In this document: in pieces, positions 45,003 to 54,626 of the stretch
Position numbering within the stretch: the stretch's first letter is position 1
Layout: every line of letters begins with the position of its first letter
DNA from: an uncultured Gammaproteobacteria bacterium
Lineage (GTDB): Bacteria > Pseudomonadota > Gammaproteobacteria > UBA6429 > Thiohalophilaceae
Assembly: GCA_937967995.1 (NCBI GenBank)
Contig: CALBTB010000008.1
Coordinates: 1-64,000 of the forward strand
DNA length: 64,000 nucleotides
Direction of reading: 5' to 3'
The notes under the pieces: model-generated
The model's database searches: none
What the model saw: the letters and a program-made list of their open reading frames with translations, nothing else
What the model was told of the DNA's origin: nothing
Position numbers and translations under genes: made by a program

Positions 45003-45782
45003 GTGTCCAACGAAAATTGCATGTCGTTTCAGCAACGCAGCCTGTTTCAGCAGGGTTACCAGCGGTTTACCCCCGCCGAATTGCGCCAGCTGGAGTGGGG
45101 ACTGCGATTTACACCGGCGGTCTGTTCACTGATTGCCGCCTATGGTCTGTATACACAACAGCCGCTTGTGTTGTTTGCGGTTGCGGCGCTCGGTATCTGG
45201 GCGTTTTTCTTTCCCGCCGCGCACCCCATGGACCTTCTCTATAACCATGTGGTCCGACACGCATTCAAGGCAGTGAAGCTACCGGAAAATCCGTTGCAAC
45301 GTCGACTGGCCTGTTTGTCAGCCGGACTGTTGAATATAGCAGCGGGCGTCCTGTTTTTACTGAACATGCCGGTGGCGGCCATTATTGTGGGTGTCAGTTT
45401 GCTGGTGTTACAGGCAATCGTTATCTTCACGCACTTTTGTACCCTGTCATGGATGTATGAAGGTGTCATGCGATTGCTGGGTAAATGGCAAAAACCGGTC
45501 GATGAAATGCAGGCCATTCAGCTGATCAACCAGGGAGCGAAACTGGTTGATGTACGAAGCCAGAATGAGTTTGCCCGTGATATGGTCAAAGGAGCGGTTA
45601 ATTTGCCGCTGGAAGACCTGGATCAGTTAGTCGACCAATTCAAACAGGGCCAGTGCCTGTTGTTCTGTAACAGTGGAACACGCAGTCACATTGCCTGCGA
45701 ACGGTTACGTAACCACGGTATCGAGCAGGTCTATAATATCGGTAACGTGGAGCGGGCCAAAAAACTGACGGGTACCGCCTGA
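45003..45782 (+). CDS. Membrane protein with C-terminal rhodanese domain (DUF4395-rhodanese)
   Basis: The frame opens at an ATG at 44961 inside the palindrome, but AAGGAG at 44990-44995 seven bases before the GTG at 45003 marks the real start, giving 259 residues. The N-terminal half has about four membrane helices with the DUF4395-like HPMDLLYNH and FTHFCTLSW. The C-terminal rhodanese domain (about 165-255) has the active Cys222 in FCNSGTRSH and LVDVRSQNEFA. A sulfur transfer or sulfide/thiosulfate detoxification role is inferred. A terminator follows directly. Confidence 0.88.
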   Translation: MSNENCMSFQQRSLFQQGYQRFTPAELRQLEWGLRFTPAVCSLIAAYGLYTQQPLVLFAVAALGIWAFFFPAAHPMDLLYNHVVRHAFKAVKLPENPLQRRLACLSAGLLNIAAGVLFLLNMPVAAIIVGVSLLVLQAIVIFTHFCTLSWMYEGVMRLLGKWQKPVDEMQAIQLINQGAKLVDVRSQNEFARDMVKGAVNLPLEDLDQLVDQFKQGQCLLFCNSGTRSHIACERLRNHGIEQVYNIGNVERAKKLTGTA

Positions 45783-45807
45783 GTCCGGTTAAAACGCGGT
45801 TATTTGT

Positions 45808-45833
45808 AAAAGGGGCCAGATGGCCCCTTTTTT
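45808..45833 (+). terminator. Terminator after the rhodanese gene
   Basis: An 11-bp perfect stem (AAAAGGGGCCA with TGGCCCCTTTT, 2-base loop) with a T-run. It isolates the rhodanese gene as its own unit. Confidence 0.93.
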
Positions 45834-45863
45834 AATTCAAAGTGAAAAACGTATAATCCCGGT

Positions 45864-47327
45864 ATGACAAGCCAGGGACGCAGATTATTATTTAACAGTC
45901 TCGCGCTAATAATCAGCGTCGTCGTCATTATCGCAATTGTACTCCTGGTCAATACATACCAGCTTAAATCAGTTCAGATTGATACCAGCCAGGCGGGCAA
46001 AGGCAATCAGGTATCCCCGTCAGCGGATGTTATTCAGCGTCTGAGTCAGGCTATTCAGTTCAAAACTGTCACAGGCCAGTTCGAGCCAACACAATTTCAG
46101 GATTTTCTGAGACGTCAATTTCCTCGTATACATGAACAACTGAACGTCCAGTACATTGGTGAGGGCGGTATTCTAATCCATTGGCCGGCACCGGATTCGA
46201 ACCTGCTCCCCGTGTTGATGCTGGCACACTATGATGTTGTTCCGGCTGCGCATGATGGCTGGCAGCATTCACCTTTCTCCGGTCATGTCGATGCAAATTA
46301 TATCTGGGGTCGTGGCACCATCGATGACAAGTCATCACTCATGGCCATGCTGGAGGCGATGACGTATCTTTTGCAGGAAGGTGTGAAACCTCAACGTGAC
46401 CTGTACCTGGCCTTTGGCCATGATGAAGAAACGGGTGGTGAGCTGGGTGCAGCAAAAATTGCAGACTATCTGGTAAAGCAGCAGTTACAGTTTGAATACA
46501 TTCTTGATGAAGGACTTGTTATCGCACAGGATATTCTGCGTTTTGTCGACAAACCGGTTGCCCTGATCGGAGTCGCGGAAAAAGGTTATGCAAATATTGA
46601 ATTAACGTTGCTGGGTGAAGGCGGACATGCCTCCATGCCGGGTGGCCGGACGTTAGTCGGTCAGCTTGCCGCAGCGCTGACCCGTCTGGAAAACCAGCCC
46701 ATGCCTTCGCGACTGACACCACCTATTGAACGCATGTTACAGACACTGGCTCCGGAGTCGAAATTTACTAACCGGGTGATATTCAGCAATCTGTGGCTGT
46801 TTCGATCAACGGTGGTAAACAGATTCCGACGATCGGCGGCGACCCATGCCGCTGTGACAGATACCTTTGCACCTACCCGGTTGTTTGCCAGTGACAAGGT
46901 GAATGTTCTGCCGCATCAGGTACGGGCGCAGATCAATGTGCGACTGTTACCCGGTACCTCGAGTCAACAACTGATCGATTACATCAATAAGGCTATTCAC
47001 GATTCACAAATTAAAGTCACACTGTTGCAGGTAGTGGAAGCGTCGCCGGTTTCATCAGCCGGGACACACGGCTACCGGGCAATCAGCACCGCGATACGCA
47101 CAACGTTTGGTGATGTACTTGTTGCTCCGGGTCTGGTGATTCCGGCAACCGACAGCCGGCATTATGCCCCGTTAAGTAACGCCACTTACCGGTTCATGCC
47201 GATTCGCGTTTCCCGGGCCGATCTGAACCGTATTCATGGACAGAACGAGCGTCTGGGGATTGTGCAATACAGTGACATGATCGGTTTTTATACAAGGCTT
47301 ATGCAGCATACCCTGCAGGGTCAATAA
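45864..47327 (+). CDS. M20-family metallopeptidase, membrane-anchored
   Basis: A 487-residue member of the M20 family, closest in layout to PM20D1/carboxypeptidase S-type enzymes. A single N-terminal helix (about 10-30) anchors or exports it. Metal-binding residues are in MLAHYDVVPA, WGRGTIDDKSS, GHDEETGGELGA, ILDEG and the late TDSRHYAPL. Substrate (peptide or N-acyl amino acid) is unknown. No partner genes adjacent. Confidence 0.9.
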   Translation: MTSQGRRLLFNSLALIISVVVIIAIVLLVNTYQLKSVQIDTSQAGKGNQVSPSADVIQRLSQAIQFKTVTGQFEPTQFQDFLRRQFPRIHEQLNVQYIGEGGILIHWPAPDSNLLPVLMLAHYDVVPAAHDGWQHSPFSGHVDANYIWGRGTIDDKSSLMAMLEAMTYLLQEGVKPQRDLYLAFGHDEETGGELGAAKIADYLVKQQLQFEYILDEGLVIAQDILRFVDKPVALIGVAEKGYANIELTLLGEGGHASMPGGRTLVGQLAAALTRLENQPMPSRLTPPIERMLQTLAPESKFTNRVIFSNLWLFRSTVVNRFRRSAATHAAVTDTFAPTRLFASDKVNVLPHQVRAQINVRLLPGTSSQQLIDYINKAIHDSQIKVTLLQVVEASPVSSAGTHGYRAISTAIRTTFGDVLVAPGLVIPATDSRHYAPLSNATYRFMPIRVSRADLNRIHGQNERLGIVQYSDMIGFYTRLMQHTLQGQ

Positions 47328-47437
47328 CACAGTCAGCCTTCTGTTACTCAGTTGCGTTTTTGTCGGTAGTCGCTACACTTGGTAACAGTATGATATTTCA
47401 ATAAATTACTAAAACACGACCTTGGGGCATCTTGGGT

Positions 47438-48268
47438 ATGTATACAGCATTAGTTATCATTGCATTAGTGGTCAATCTGATAGGTTTTATCTGGCTCGTA
47501 GTGGTCGGATTTCAGCGCAGTATCCTGTGGGGTATCCTGATATTCCTGTTTTCACCTATCACCGCCATCATTTTTTCCATCATGTACTGGTACGAGGCAA
47601 AAAAGCCGTTTTTAATTTATCTCATTTCTTCCATAGTTTTTGTGGTCGGTGCAGTGATGATGGTGTCCCAATCCGATGCCGGTAAAATGCTTGAAATCAT
47701 GCAAAAGATCGAGTCGGGTGAGATTCAGCCTAATGAAGTGTATGACTACATGGAAAAGAAACACCCGGACCTGGTACCCCCTGACGCCATGCCGCCCGGA
47801 ATGTCCGATGAGTCATTACCTGCTGATCCGGCTCAGGTCACGGATGGTGAAGACAAACCAGCCGATGCTCTGCCGGCAGATGCTGAAGCAGGCAAGGGCG
47901 AAACTCCAGATTTTGATGCGCAGGCAAAACAAACAGAACAAAGCAGCCAACCAGCTGAAGATAAATCACGTTTTCCTTCACCGGGAAGCATCAAGCCGGA
48001 CCCGCTTATTTCCAAAAAACAGCCCAAGGAGTCACCGACGGTTCGAGTCAGCATGGAAAATATCGCTAACTATACGGGCCGTTATTTTATTATCACGACC
48101 AGGGATGGAAACCAGCATCGCGGCCTGCTCATGAAAGTGACAAAGACCAACCTGCAACTTACTCGTAAACTGTACGGTGGGAACTTCGAGTACCGTGTTG
48201 CACGCAAAAATGTAAAATATGCCGACATGCTGAAAAAAGAGTACGTGAAGGAATTCATGGAACGCTAA
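47438..48268 (+). CDS. Membrane protein with a charged linker and C-terminal basic domain
   Basis: A 276-residue protein. The first 80 residues have about three hydrophobic helices. Then come a Pro/Asp/Glu/Ala-rich low-complexity linker (about 95-195) and a compact C-terminal domain (about 200-276) with ENIANYTGRYFIITTRDGN and RGLLMKVTKTNLQLTRKLYG, which looks like a small beta barrel. The ATG at 47438 is preferred to an in-frame TTG six bases earlier. I do not recognise the family. Confidence 0.75.
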   Translation: MYTALVIIALVVNLIGFIWLVVVGFQRSILWGILIFLFSPITAIIFSIMYWYEAKKPFLIYLISSIVFVVGAVMMVSQSDAGKMLEIMQKIESGEIQPNEVYDYMEKKHPDLVPPDAMPPGMSDESLPADPAQVTDGEDKPADALPADAEAGKGETPDFDAQAKQTEQSSQPAEDKSRFPSPGSIKPDPLISKKQPKESPTVRVSMENIANYTGRYFIITTRDGNQHRGLLMKVTKTNLQLTRKLYGGNFEYRVARKNVKYADMLKKEYVKEFMER

Positions 48269-48280
48269 CGCTGATCCTCT

Positions 48281-48958
48281 ATGTCCAACCGTACCATCAA
48301 TCTGGATGATCGTCTCTACGATTACCTGTTACATCAGTCATTAAGAGAACCGGAAATTCTGTGGCGATTACGCCAGGAAACAGCCCGGCTTGATATGGCC
48401 GTCATGCAGATATCCCCCGAACAGGGACAATTTATGGCTATGCTGATGAAAATCATCGGTGTAAGGCGTGCCATAGAAGTGGGTGTTTTCACCGGTTACA
48501 GCAGCCTGAGCATGGCACTGGCGATGCCGAATGATGCCGAGATCATTGCCTGCGATATAAACCGTGAGTGGACCAGTGTCGCCAGGCGATACTGGCAGGA
48601 AGCCGGGGTCGAACACAAAATTTCCCTGTATCTCAGGCCGGCACTGGAAACACTGGATGAACTCTTGCTGGACGGTCAGGCGGAACTATTTGACTTTGCA
48701 TTTATAGACGCCGACAAAACAAATTATTGTGATTACTACGAAAAATGTCTGCGACTAATCAGGCCTGGTGGCGTTATTGCCATTGACAACGTGCTTTGGG
48801 ATGGTGCGGTTGCCGATGAAAATCAGACTGATGATGATACCGTCGCCATACGCCAGCTCAACGATATGATTTTCAGGGATGAGCGAGTTGATATCAGCCT
48901 GATTCCTATCGGGGATGGCCTGACACTGGCGCGCCGTAAAGAAGCGGCGGAGATTTAG
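48281..48958 (+). CDS. Class I SAM-dependent O-methyltransferase
   Basis: A 225-residue enzyme of the catechol/caffeoyl-CoA O-methyltransferase family. The SAM-binding motif reads AIEVGVFTGYSSLSMALAM, followed by DFAFIDADKTNYCDYYEKCL and the metal-binding IAIDNVLWDG. The substrate is probably a small vicinal diol, unknown here. It begins 12 bp after the preceding gene and its stop overlaps the convergent small gene. Confidence 0.93.
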   Translation: MSNRTINLDDRLYDYLLHQSLREPEILWRLRQETARLDMAVMQISPEQGQFMAMLMKIIGVRRAIEVGVFTGYSSLSMALAMPNDAEIIACDINREWTSVARRYWQEAGVEHKISLYLRPALETLDELLLDGQAELFDFAFIDADKTNYCDYYEKCLRLIRPGGVIAIDNVLWDGAVADENQTDDDTVAIRQLNDMIFRDERVDISLIPIGDGLTLARRKEAAEI

Positions 48959-49185
48959 TGCAGTTTATCCTGACACTGACACAACTGAGCTTTGACCAGG
49001 TCGATGAGCTCCGACAGCGGTAATTGCTCCGGCAGGTCGCGTACATCGGAAAACCAGATTTCACTCACCTGGGCCTGTGTGTCCTGAATAAACTGGGATT
49101 CTTCGATAAGCGGTGTACCTACAAAAATTCCCTGTTCCCCGTTATCAAGTTTGACCGTGATCAGCTGTAATGGAATAGGCTTCAT
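48955..49185 (-). CDS. Small conserved-looking 76-aa protein
   Basis: GGAG before the ATG at 49185 gives 76 residues starting MKPIPLQLITVKLDNGEQGI. The rest (FVGTPLIEESQFIQD, VSEIWFSDVRDLPEQLPL, then a helix and a CQC motif) is well formed but unrecognised. The open frame extends further upstream without a start signal. Confidence 0.65.
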   Translation of the reverse strand: MKPIPLQLITVKLDNGEQGIFVGTPLIEESQFIQDTQAQVSEIWFSDVRDLPEQLPLSELIDLVKAQLCQCQDKLH

Positions 49186-49343
49186 GAAACGACTCCTTGT
49201 GTACGGATATATCAATATATCGGCACATTGGCAGTAATACTTTACATAATGCAGCAAATATGCCAGAAACCATTATGAACTGTTCGGGGTCGGGCGTTGT
49301 CGAATTCAGTTCACAGGGATGCACAGTTCGGGAGGAAACAATC

Positions 49344-50102
49344 ATGTATTTCAGCGCAAGGTCTTCATCAACGGTATTTCTACTGTTTTTATCTATGATT
49401 CTTCTGGTTACCAGCTCAGTCAATGCAGAAGCTTTACCGAGTATCAAGCAACGCGTCGATGCTTTTAACAAGCAGATGATGAACGATAAGTCCCACTCGA
49501 ATATTACCGAGCAGGACATGGCGGTGATGGCTAAAGCCGCGCAGGATATTGCTGCGTCCATGCCGGATCCGGGGCTCAAGGTCGGCACGAAAGCCCCTGA
49601 TTTCACCCTTGGTAATGCATTTGGTAAACCAGTTCGTTTATCTGACAAACTGCAGAGTGGTCCGGTAGTGCTGATTTTTTACCGTGGCGCCTGGTGTCCG
49701 TACTGCAATATACAGTTACATGCGCTGCGTGAAAGCGTACCCGAATTCAGGAAACATAAGGCGTCGCTGATCGCTATTACACCACAGACGCCGGACAAGT
49801 CACTGGAGCAGGTGAAAAAAGACAAGTTTCCATTTGAAATACTCAGTGACCTGAATGATAAAGTCGCCAGATCTTATAACCTGTATTTCGACGTGCCACC
49901 TGAGTTGCACGCGCTATACAAGGAAAAATTCAAACTGGATATTGAAGCCTATAATGGCAAGGGGCGAGTGGGTCTGCCGATTCCCGGATCCTATGTCATC
50001 AATCAGGATGGCGTCATCGTGGCGGCATTTGCCGAGCATGACTACAAGGTCCGCATGGAACCGGCCGACATTGTTAAGGCGCTGGCTTCGATTAAGAAAT
50101 AA
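49344..50102 (+). CDS. Exported AhpC/TSA-family peroxiredoxin
   Basis: A 252-residue protein with GGAGG before the ATG at 49344. A signal peptide (STVFLLFLSMILLVTSSVNA) leads to a helical stretch and then a peroxiredoxin domain (about 85-250) with the redox motif GAWCPYCNIQLHAL and APDFTLGN. The CPYC spacing resembles Prx-like thiol-dependent peroxidases; the location is probably periplasmic. It is upstream and convergent to slyD. Confidence 0.88.
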   Translation: MYFSARSSSTVFLLFLSMILLVTSSVNAEALPSIKQRVDAFNKQMMNDKSHSNITEQDMAVMAKAAQDIAASMPDPGLKVGTKAPDFTLGNAFGKPVRLSDKLQSGPVVLIFYRGAWCPYCNIQLHALRESVPEFRKHKASLIAITPQTPDKSLEQVKKDKFPFEILSDLNDKVARSYNLYFDVPPELHALYKEKFKLDIEAYNGKGRVGLPIPGSYVINQDGVIVAAFAEHDYKVRMEPADIVKALASIKK

Positions 50103-50112
50103 TGTTCAGGAT

Positions 50113-50592
50113 TTAATGGTGATGATCGCCGTGATGCGCGTGGCCATGTGAGATTTCATCCTGAGTCGCTTCTCGGATATCAACAATCGTGACATCGAAG
50201 TTCAGGTTTTCTCCGGCCAGCGGATGGTTGCCATCAATGGTGACAGTATCATCTTCGACCTTGGTGACCGTGATCAGAATGGCATGACCGTCTTCACCCT
50301 GGGCATGAAATTGCTGGCCAACCTTGACCTGGTCGGCTGATTCAAACATGTTGATGGACACGTCCTGAATCAGTTTGTCGTCGCGCTGACCGTAGCCTTC
50401 TTCAGGATTGATTTTGACCTTCACGTTGTCACCGACTTTTTTGTCTGCCAGGGCATTCTCAAGTCCGGGAATGATGTTACTCGCACCATGCAGGTAAGCG
50501 AACTGTCCGTCGCTGGACTGATCGAGAATCTGGTCATTATCGTCTGTTAACGTATAATCCAGGACAACAACTTTGTTTTCAGTGATGGTCAT
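50113..50592 (-). CDS. slyD: FKBP-type peptidyl-prolyl isomerase SlyD
   Basis: A 159-residue FKBP-family chaperone/isomerase. It begins ENKVVVLDYTLTDDNDQILD and has YLHGASNIIPGLENALADK, the insert-in-flap domain with GDNVKVKINPEEGYGQRD, and a short metal-binding tail (HAHHGDHHH), as in E. coli SlyD, which supplies nickel to hydrogenase and has a longer tail. Confidence 0.94.
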   Translation of the reverse strand: MTITENKVVVLDYTLTDDNDQILDQSSDGQFAYLHGASNIIPGLENALADKKVGDNVKVKINPEEGYGQRDDKLIQDVSINMFESADQVKVGQQFHAQGEDGHAILITVTKVEDDTVTIDGNHPLAGENLNFDVTIVDIREATQDEISHGHAHHGDHHH

Positions 50593-50699
50593 GATATTTC
50601 CTTCGGCTTAAAGACACTATAAATATATCGAGGGAAGCGAGTATAGCACAGATTGTCGCAAAATTAATCAGTATCACTCACCCGTCACATTAGTGAAAC

Positions 50700-52205
50700 A
50701 TGGGTTTGAACATGTCGGATAACACAATAATAACGCTGACATTTGTCTTTTACCTTTTGCTGGTCATGATTATCGGCATCATCGCGTATCGGCAGACCGC
50801 CAGCTTTTCCGATTATGTACTCGGTGGCCGGCGCATCGGTGCATGGGTTGCCGCAATCAGTGCCGGTGCATCCGATATGAGTGGCTGGCTGCTACTCGGT
50901 TTACCGGGTTATGCCTACAGCAGTGGATTACAGGCCATCTGGCTGGTTGCCGGTCTTTGGACGGGCACGTATCTCAACTGGCGGCTGGTTGCTCGACGAA
51001 TACGTGTCTTCAGTGAACTGGCGGGCAACAGTCTGACCTTGCCGGAATTTCTTAATCATCGATTTGTTGATACGAAAAATCATATTCGGTTAATCGCGGC
51101 CATCACGACAATTGTGTTCTTTACCCTGTATACCGTCTCCGGACTGGTCGCGAGTGGAAAATTATTTAACAGTGTTTTCAGTATTTCGTATGAATGGGCG
51201 GTATTGATTGGTGTCATAGCAATCGTGCTATACACATTCATCGGCGGATTTCTTGCCGTCTCCTGGACGGATCTGTTTCAGGGGTTGTTAATGTTAATGG
51301 CACTGATGATTGTGCCGGTGCTGACATTCGTAGAACTCGGTGGCTGGCAGGCGATAGCGGATTCTTTTTCGACATCGAACCCGGCCATGCTGAACCTGTT
51401 TGGTAAAGGCGCAGAGTCAGAACTGAGTATTCTGGCAATATTATCACTGCTTGCCTGGGGGCTGGGTTATTTTGGTCAGCCACACATCCTGGCCAGGTTT
51501 AAAGCTGTCAGTCACACGAATCAGATTCCACGGGCCCGCCGTATTGCGGTATCGTGGTCGGCCTTGTCGATGATATTCGCCATGCTTGTCGGATTGTTCG
51601 GTTATAGCTACCTGAATCCTGCACAACCGCTGTCAGATCCTGAGCGTGTATTCATCGAAATGGTATCGCAGGTTTTGCCACCGGTTGTGGCCGGTGTTTG
51701 TCTTGCCGCTATCCTGGCAGCCATCATGAGTACGGCAGATTCACAACTACTGGTTTCGGCATCAGTGCTGACCGAAGATGTCTATCGCGTGCTGGCAAAG
51801 AAGCAGATCAGCGAACAGCGTCTGGTATGGACAGGGCGATGGGTGGTCGTGGCGATTGCCATCGTTGCCACGGCACTGGCCTGGAATCCGGACAACAGGG
51901 TGCTGAGCCTGGTTGCCTATGCCTGGGCCGGTTTTGGCGCAGCATTTGGTCCATTGTTACTGTTCGGACTTTTCTGGCGCGGTGTCAGTAAAGCAGGTGC
52001 ACTTGCCGGAATGATCAGTGGTGCGTTGACAGTGATAATCTGGAAACAACTGGAGGGTGGCGTCTTCGAACTCTATGAACTACTGCCAGGATTTATCATT
52101 TCGAGTCTGTGTATTGTCATCGTCAGTCGCTGGATCAGCAGGCCGTCACCATCCGTTGTTGAGCAATTCGACAATTACATAATGTTTATAAAGGATTCGG
52201 AATAG
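50700..52205 (+). CDS. putP: Sodium/proline symporter
   Basis: A 501-residue sodium:solute symporter with 13 expected helices. PutP features include YRQTASFSDYVLGGRRIG, AISAGASDMSGWLLLGLPG (Na site region), TIVFFTLYTVSGLVASGK, and LGYFGQPHILARFKAV, plus AAILAAIMSTADSQLLV. The start at 50700 is uncertain; an ATG at 50712 is equally possible. No putA in the window. Confidence 0.93.
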   Translation: MGLNMSDNTIITLTFVFYLLLVMIIGIIAYRQTASFSDYVLGGRRIGAWVAAISAGASDMSGWLLLGLPGYAYSSGLQAIWLVAGLWTGTYLNWRLVARRIRVFSELAGNSLTLPEFLNHRFVDTKNHIRLIAAITTIVFFTLYTVSGLVASGKLFNSVFSISYEWAVLIGVIAIVLYTFIGGFLAVSWTDLFQGLLMLMALMIVPVLTFVELGGWQAIADSFSTSNPAMLNLFGKGAESELSILAILSLLAWGLGYFGQPHILARFKAVSHTNQIPRARRIAVSWSALSMIFAMLVGLFGYSYLNPAQPLSDPERVFIEMVSQVLPPVVAGVCLAAILAAIMSTADSQLLVSASVLTEDVYRVLAKKQISEQRLVWTGRWVVVAIAIVATALAWNPDNRVLSLVAYAWAGFGAAFGPLLLFGLFWRGVSKAGALAGMISGALTVIIWKQLEGGVFELYELLPGFIISSLCIVIVSRWISRPSPSVVEQFDNYIMFIKDSE

Positions 52206-52227
52206 TCTGTGCTAGACTGTTTTCAAT

Positions 52228-53583
52228 ATGCAAATCATCACTGATTTCAAAAACAGAATTATTGAGTATATCTGGGGCCCGGATATTCATGGCCGTTCAC
52301 CATCCCGTGCCCGTTTTATTGGTGCCCTGCGCATTGCGTACCTGACGCTTCGCGATCTGTTTTTTGACAGTCAGCTCAGCCTGCGAGCCATGAGTCTGGT
52401 GTATACCACACTGTTGTCCATCGTGCCGCTGATCGCCGTGAGTGTTTCTGTACTGAAGGGGTTCGGTAAACATGAACAAATCTTGCCGGTGCTGGATAAT
52501 TTTCTCAGTCCGCTTGGTGAGCGGGGTCAGGAAATCAGTAATACCATCGTTACATTCGTCGAGGGTATCAACTCCGGGCTGCTTGGTTCGGTCGGTCTGG
52601 CATTGCTGTTTTATACAGTCGTGTCGCTGATGCAGAAAATCGAGTCGGCGTTTAACTTTACCTGGCATGTTGGTGAGGAGCGGTCCTTTGCAAGGCGTTT
52701 TAGTGATTACCTGAGTGTCATCATGATCGGGCCGGTACTGATATTTACCGCGCTGGGGCTGACAGCCACGATCACCAACACTGCTTTGTTCAAATCGCTT
52801 ATGTCATATCAGGTGATGGCATTTATTCTCGAAACAGTCAGTTTTGTCTTGCCTTATGCGCTGATTATTCTTGCCTTTACACTTATTTATATATTTATTC
52901 CCAATACCCGGGTAAAAATCAAATCAGCCCTGATTGGAGCGACAGTGGCCGGCATTATCTGGGAAACAGTAGGCTGGCTATTCGCCTCGTTCATTTCCAA
53001 TGCGAACTACACGGCGATTTATTCGGCCTTTGCTGCACTGTTCTTTTTCATGATCTGGCTGTATCTGAACTGGTCGATTCTGCTGGTCGGTGCCAGTATC
53101 GCATTTTATTATCAGAATCCGGAATTTCGCCTCAGAAGTCATCGTACTATGTTGCTGAGTAACCGCATGAAAGAAAAAGCGGCCATACTGGTTATGGTTA
53201 AAGTTGCCGAAGCGTATTATCGCAAGCAGTCACCCTGTACCCTGGTCAATCTTGCGCAATATATGAACCTGGCATCGGAATCACTGGCGCCGATAATCAA
53301 CAACCTGACGGCGAACCGTCTGCTGATCAAGACGGATGATGATCCGACTGGCTTTGTTCCGGGTGAATCACCAGAGGTGTTGCCCGTACTCGATATCATC
53401 AGGGTAGTCCGATCTGCCGACGAAGGAGACATATTGAACTTCAGCCGTTTACCGGCCAAAAAGCAGGTAGATGATTTACTGTCTTCATATGAGGAAGCGG
53501 CTACAGTAAAGCTTGAAAATGTGATGCTCAGGGATCTGGTGAGTGACGTGCAAGTATTAAAAGAAAACTGGAAGGCCATGTAG
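52228..53583 (+). CDS. YihY/BrkB-family membrane protein, long form
   Basis: A 451-residue protein. The N-terminal 300 residues have six helices of the YihY/BrkB family (SLVYTTLLSIVPLIAVSVSV, VGEERSFARRFSDYLSV, ANYTAIYSAFAALFFFMIW). The extra C-terminal 150 residues form a cytoplasmic winged-helix-like region (YYRKQSPCTLVNLAQYMNL) found in longer members. Earlier annotation as ribonuclease BN is wrong for this family. Followed closely by a small membrane protein. Confidence 0.9.
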   Translation: MQIITDFKNRIIEYIWGPDIHGRSPSRARFIGALRIAYLTLRDLFFDSQLSLRAMSLVYTTLLSIVPLIAVSVSVLKGFGKHEQILPVLDNFLSPLGERGQEISNTIVTFVEGINSGLLGSVGLALLFYTVVSLMQKIESAFNFTWHVGEERSFARRFSDYLSVIMIGPVLIFTALGLTATITNTALFKSLMSYQVMAFILETVSFVLPYALIILAFTLIYIFIPNTRVKIKSALIGATVAGIIWETVGWLFASFISNANYTAIYSAFAALFFFMIWLYLNWSILLVGASIAFYYQNPEFRLRSHRTMLLSNRMKEKAAILVMVKVAEAYYRKQSPCTLVNLAQYMNLASESLAPIINNLTANRLLIKTDDDPTGFVPGESPEVLPVLDIIRVVRSADEGDILNFSRLPAKKQVDDLLSSYEEAATVKLENVMLRDLVSDVQVLKENWKAM

Positions 53584-53594
53584 CAAATAAGCCT

Positions 53595-54218
53595 ATGTCA
53601 AATAAAGTCGACGCGACCCTGCAACAACAGGGACAGTTAGGGCAGTATCGCGAATTTCAGATCATCAGTGGCAAGGAACTTCGGGTTATACTCGGTACGC
53701 CAAAAAAACAGCGAACCTATATGGTTCATCTGCTGGCGCTGGCCGATAAAAGTCGAATCGGATTTCATATTGCCTGGCGCTGGTTTTATGTTCTGGTGGC
53801 CAGTTTGTGTGGAATGTTAATCTATTCTGTCGTTGATTCGTTTGTTGAAATCTCGCCGGACTATATCGGTTTTATTGTTATTGCTATTTTCAGCCTGAGC
53901 GCATTACTGGCACTGGTGATGATTGGATTAAACTTCTCGCGCAAACGGACGTTTTATTCGCGCCATTCGCGGGTGCCCCTGTTCGACATCATTATCGGCC
54001 GGCCAAACCAGCGGGCTTACAAAACGTTTCTGGATTCATTGAACGGTTTCATTGCCAGTACGAGAACGTTCTGGAATCTGAAGCTGGATCAACAAATCGC
54101 CGGCGAGGTACGAATGTTACGCCGCCTGGCGAAGGAGGGTGTGATCTCACAGCGCCAGTATGATCGTGCCAAGGCCAGACTATTTGATATCACCAGCAAT
54201 AAATCCCAGTCGAGTTGA
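53595..54218 (+). CDS. Two-helix membrane protein with SHOCT-like end
   Basis: A 207-residue protein with hydrophobic helices at about 60-82 and 93-114 and a C-terminal MLRRLAKEGVISQRQYDRAK, close to the SHOCT short helical motif common at protein ends. It begins 11 bp after the BrkB-like gene and probably shares its mRNA. Function unknown. Confidence 0.75.
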   Translation: MSNKVDATLQQQGQLGQYREFQIISGKELRVILGTPKKQRTYMVHLLALADKSRIGFHIAWRWFYVLVASLCGMLIYSVVDSFVEISPDYIGFIVIAIFSLSALLALVMIGLNFSRKRTFYSRHSRVPLFDIIIGRPNQRAYKTFLDSLNGFIASTRTFWNLKLDQQIAGEVRMLRRLAKEGVISQRQYDRAKARLFDITSNKSQSS

Positions 54219-54320
54219 CATAAACTGTTGATTTTTCGTGTTTTCCGTTCCCAAAACCTAAAGTTTTGAGGTCTTTCGGTCGTAACCAGTTATATGTTTG
54301 GCAAAAACAGGAGGTGAGAA

Positions 54321-54566
54321 ATGCGTGCTCACTATCCGGACCCGAAGGAACTGGGAATCAAAATTCCTCCTCATTTACGCGAGGAGCGATTCAATCGCGG
54401 ATTCAGACATGCCCTCAAGGGTGGGCAGTTAAACAAGGTCGAATACCTCAGGCTTTCTTTTCGTGAAGGATTCCGTCTCGGTAAACTGTATTTGCGGGAA
54501 GTACGGCGGCGACAGGGTATCGTTGCTTTTCCCATGAAAGCACAGGTACATATACGGGTCGCCTGA
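54321..54566 (+). CDS. Small Arg-rich 81-aa protein
   Basis: A strong AGGAGGT lies before the ATG. The product is basic and helical (LREERFNRGFRHALKGGQL, RLSFREGFRLGKLYLREV), with two partly repeated FRxGFRLG-like stretches. Function unknown. It stands 102 bp after the preceding gene and has its own ribosome binding site. Confidence 0.7.
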   Translation: MRAHYPDPKELGIKIPPHLREERFNRGFRHALKGGQLNKVEYLRLSFREGFRLGKLYLREVRRRQGIVAFPMKAQVHIRVA

Positions 54567-54626
54567 AGTACTCTGGCTGCACACTGTTTTACGGCAGTGT
54601 TTAAAATCGTGTAAGATTTACCCATC

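Noticed and set aside
46190..46206. T-loop-like GGATTCGAACC
   Set aside because: It lies inside the M20 peptidase reading frame, with no tRNA cloverleaf around it.
52228..53583. Ribonuclease BN
   Set aside because: Old annotation of the YihY/BrkB family; the protein is an integral membrane protein without nuclease motifs.
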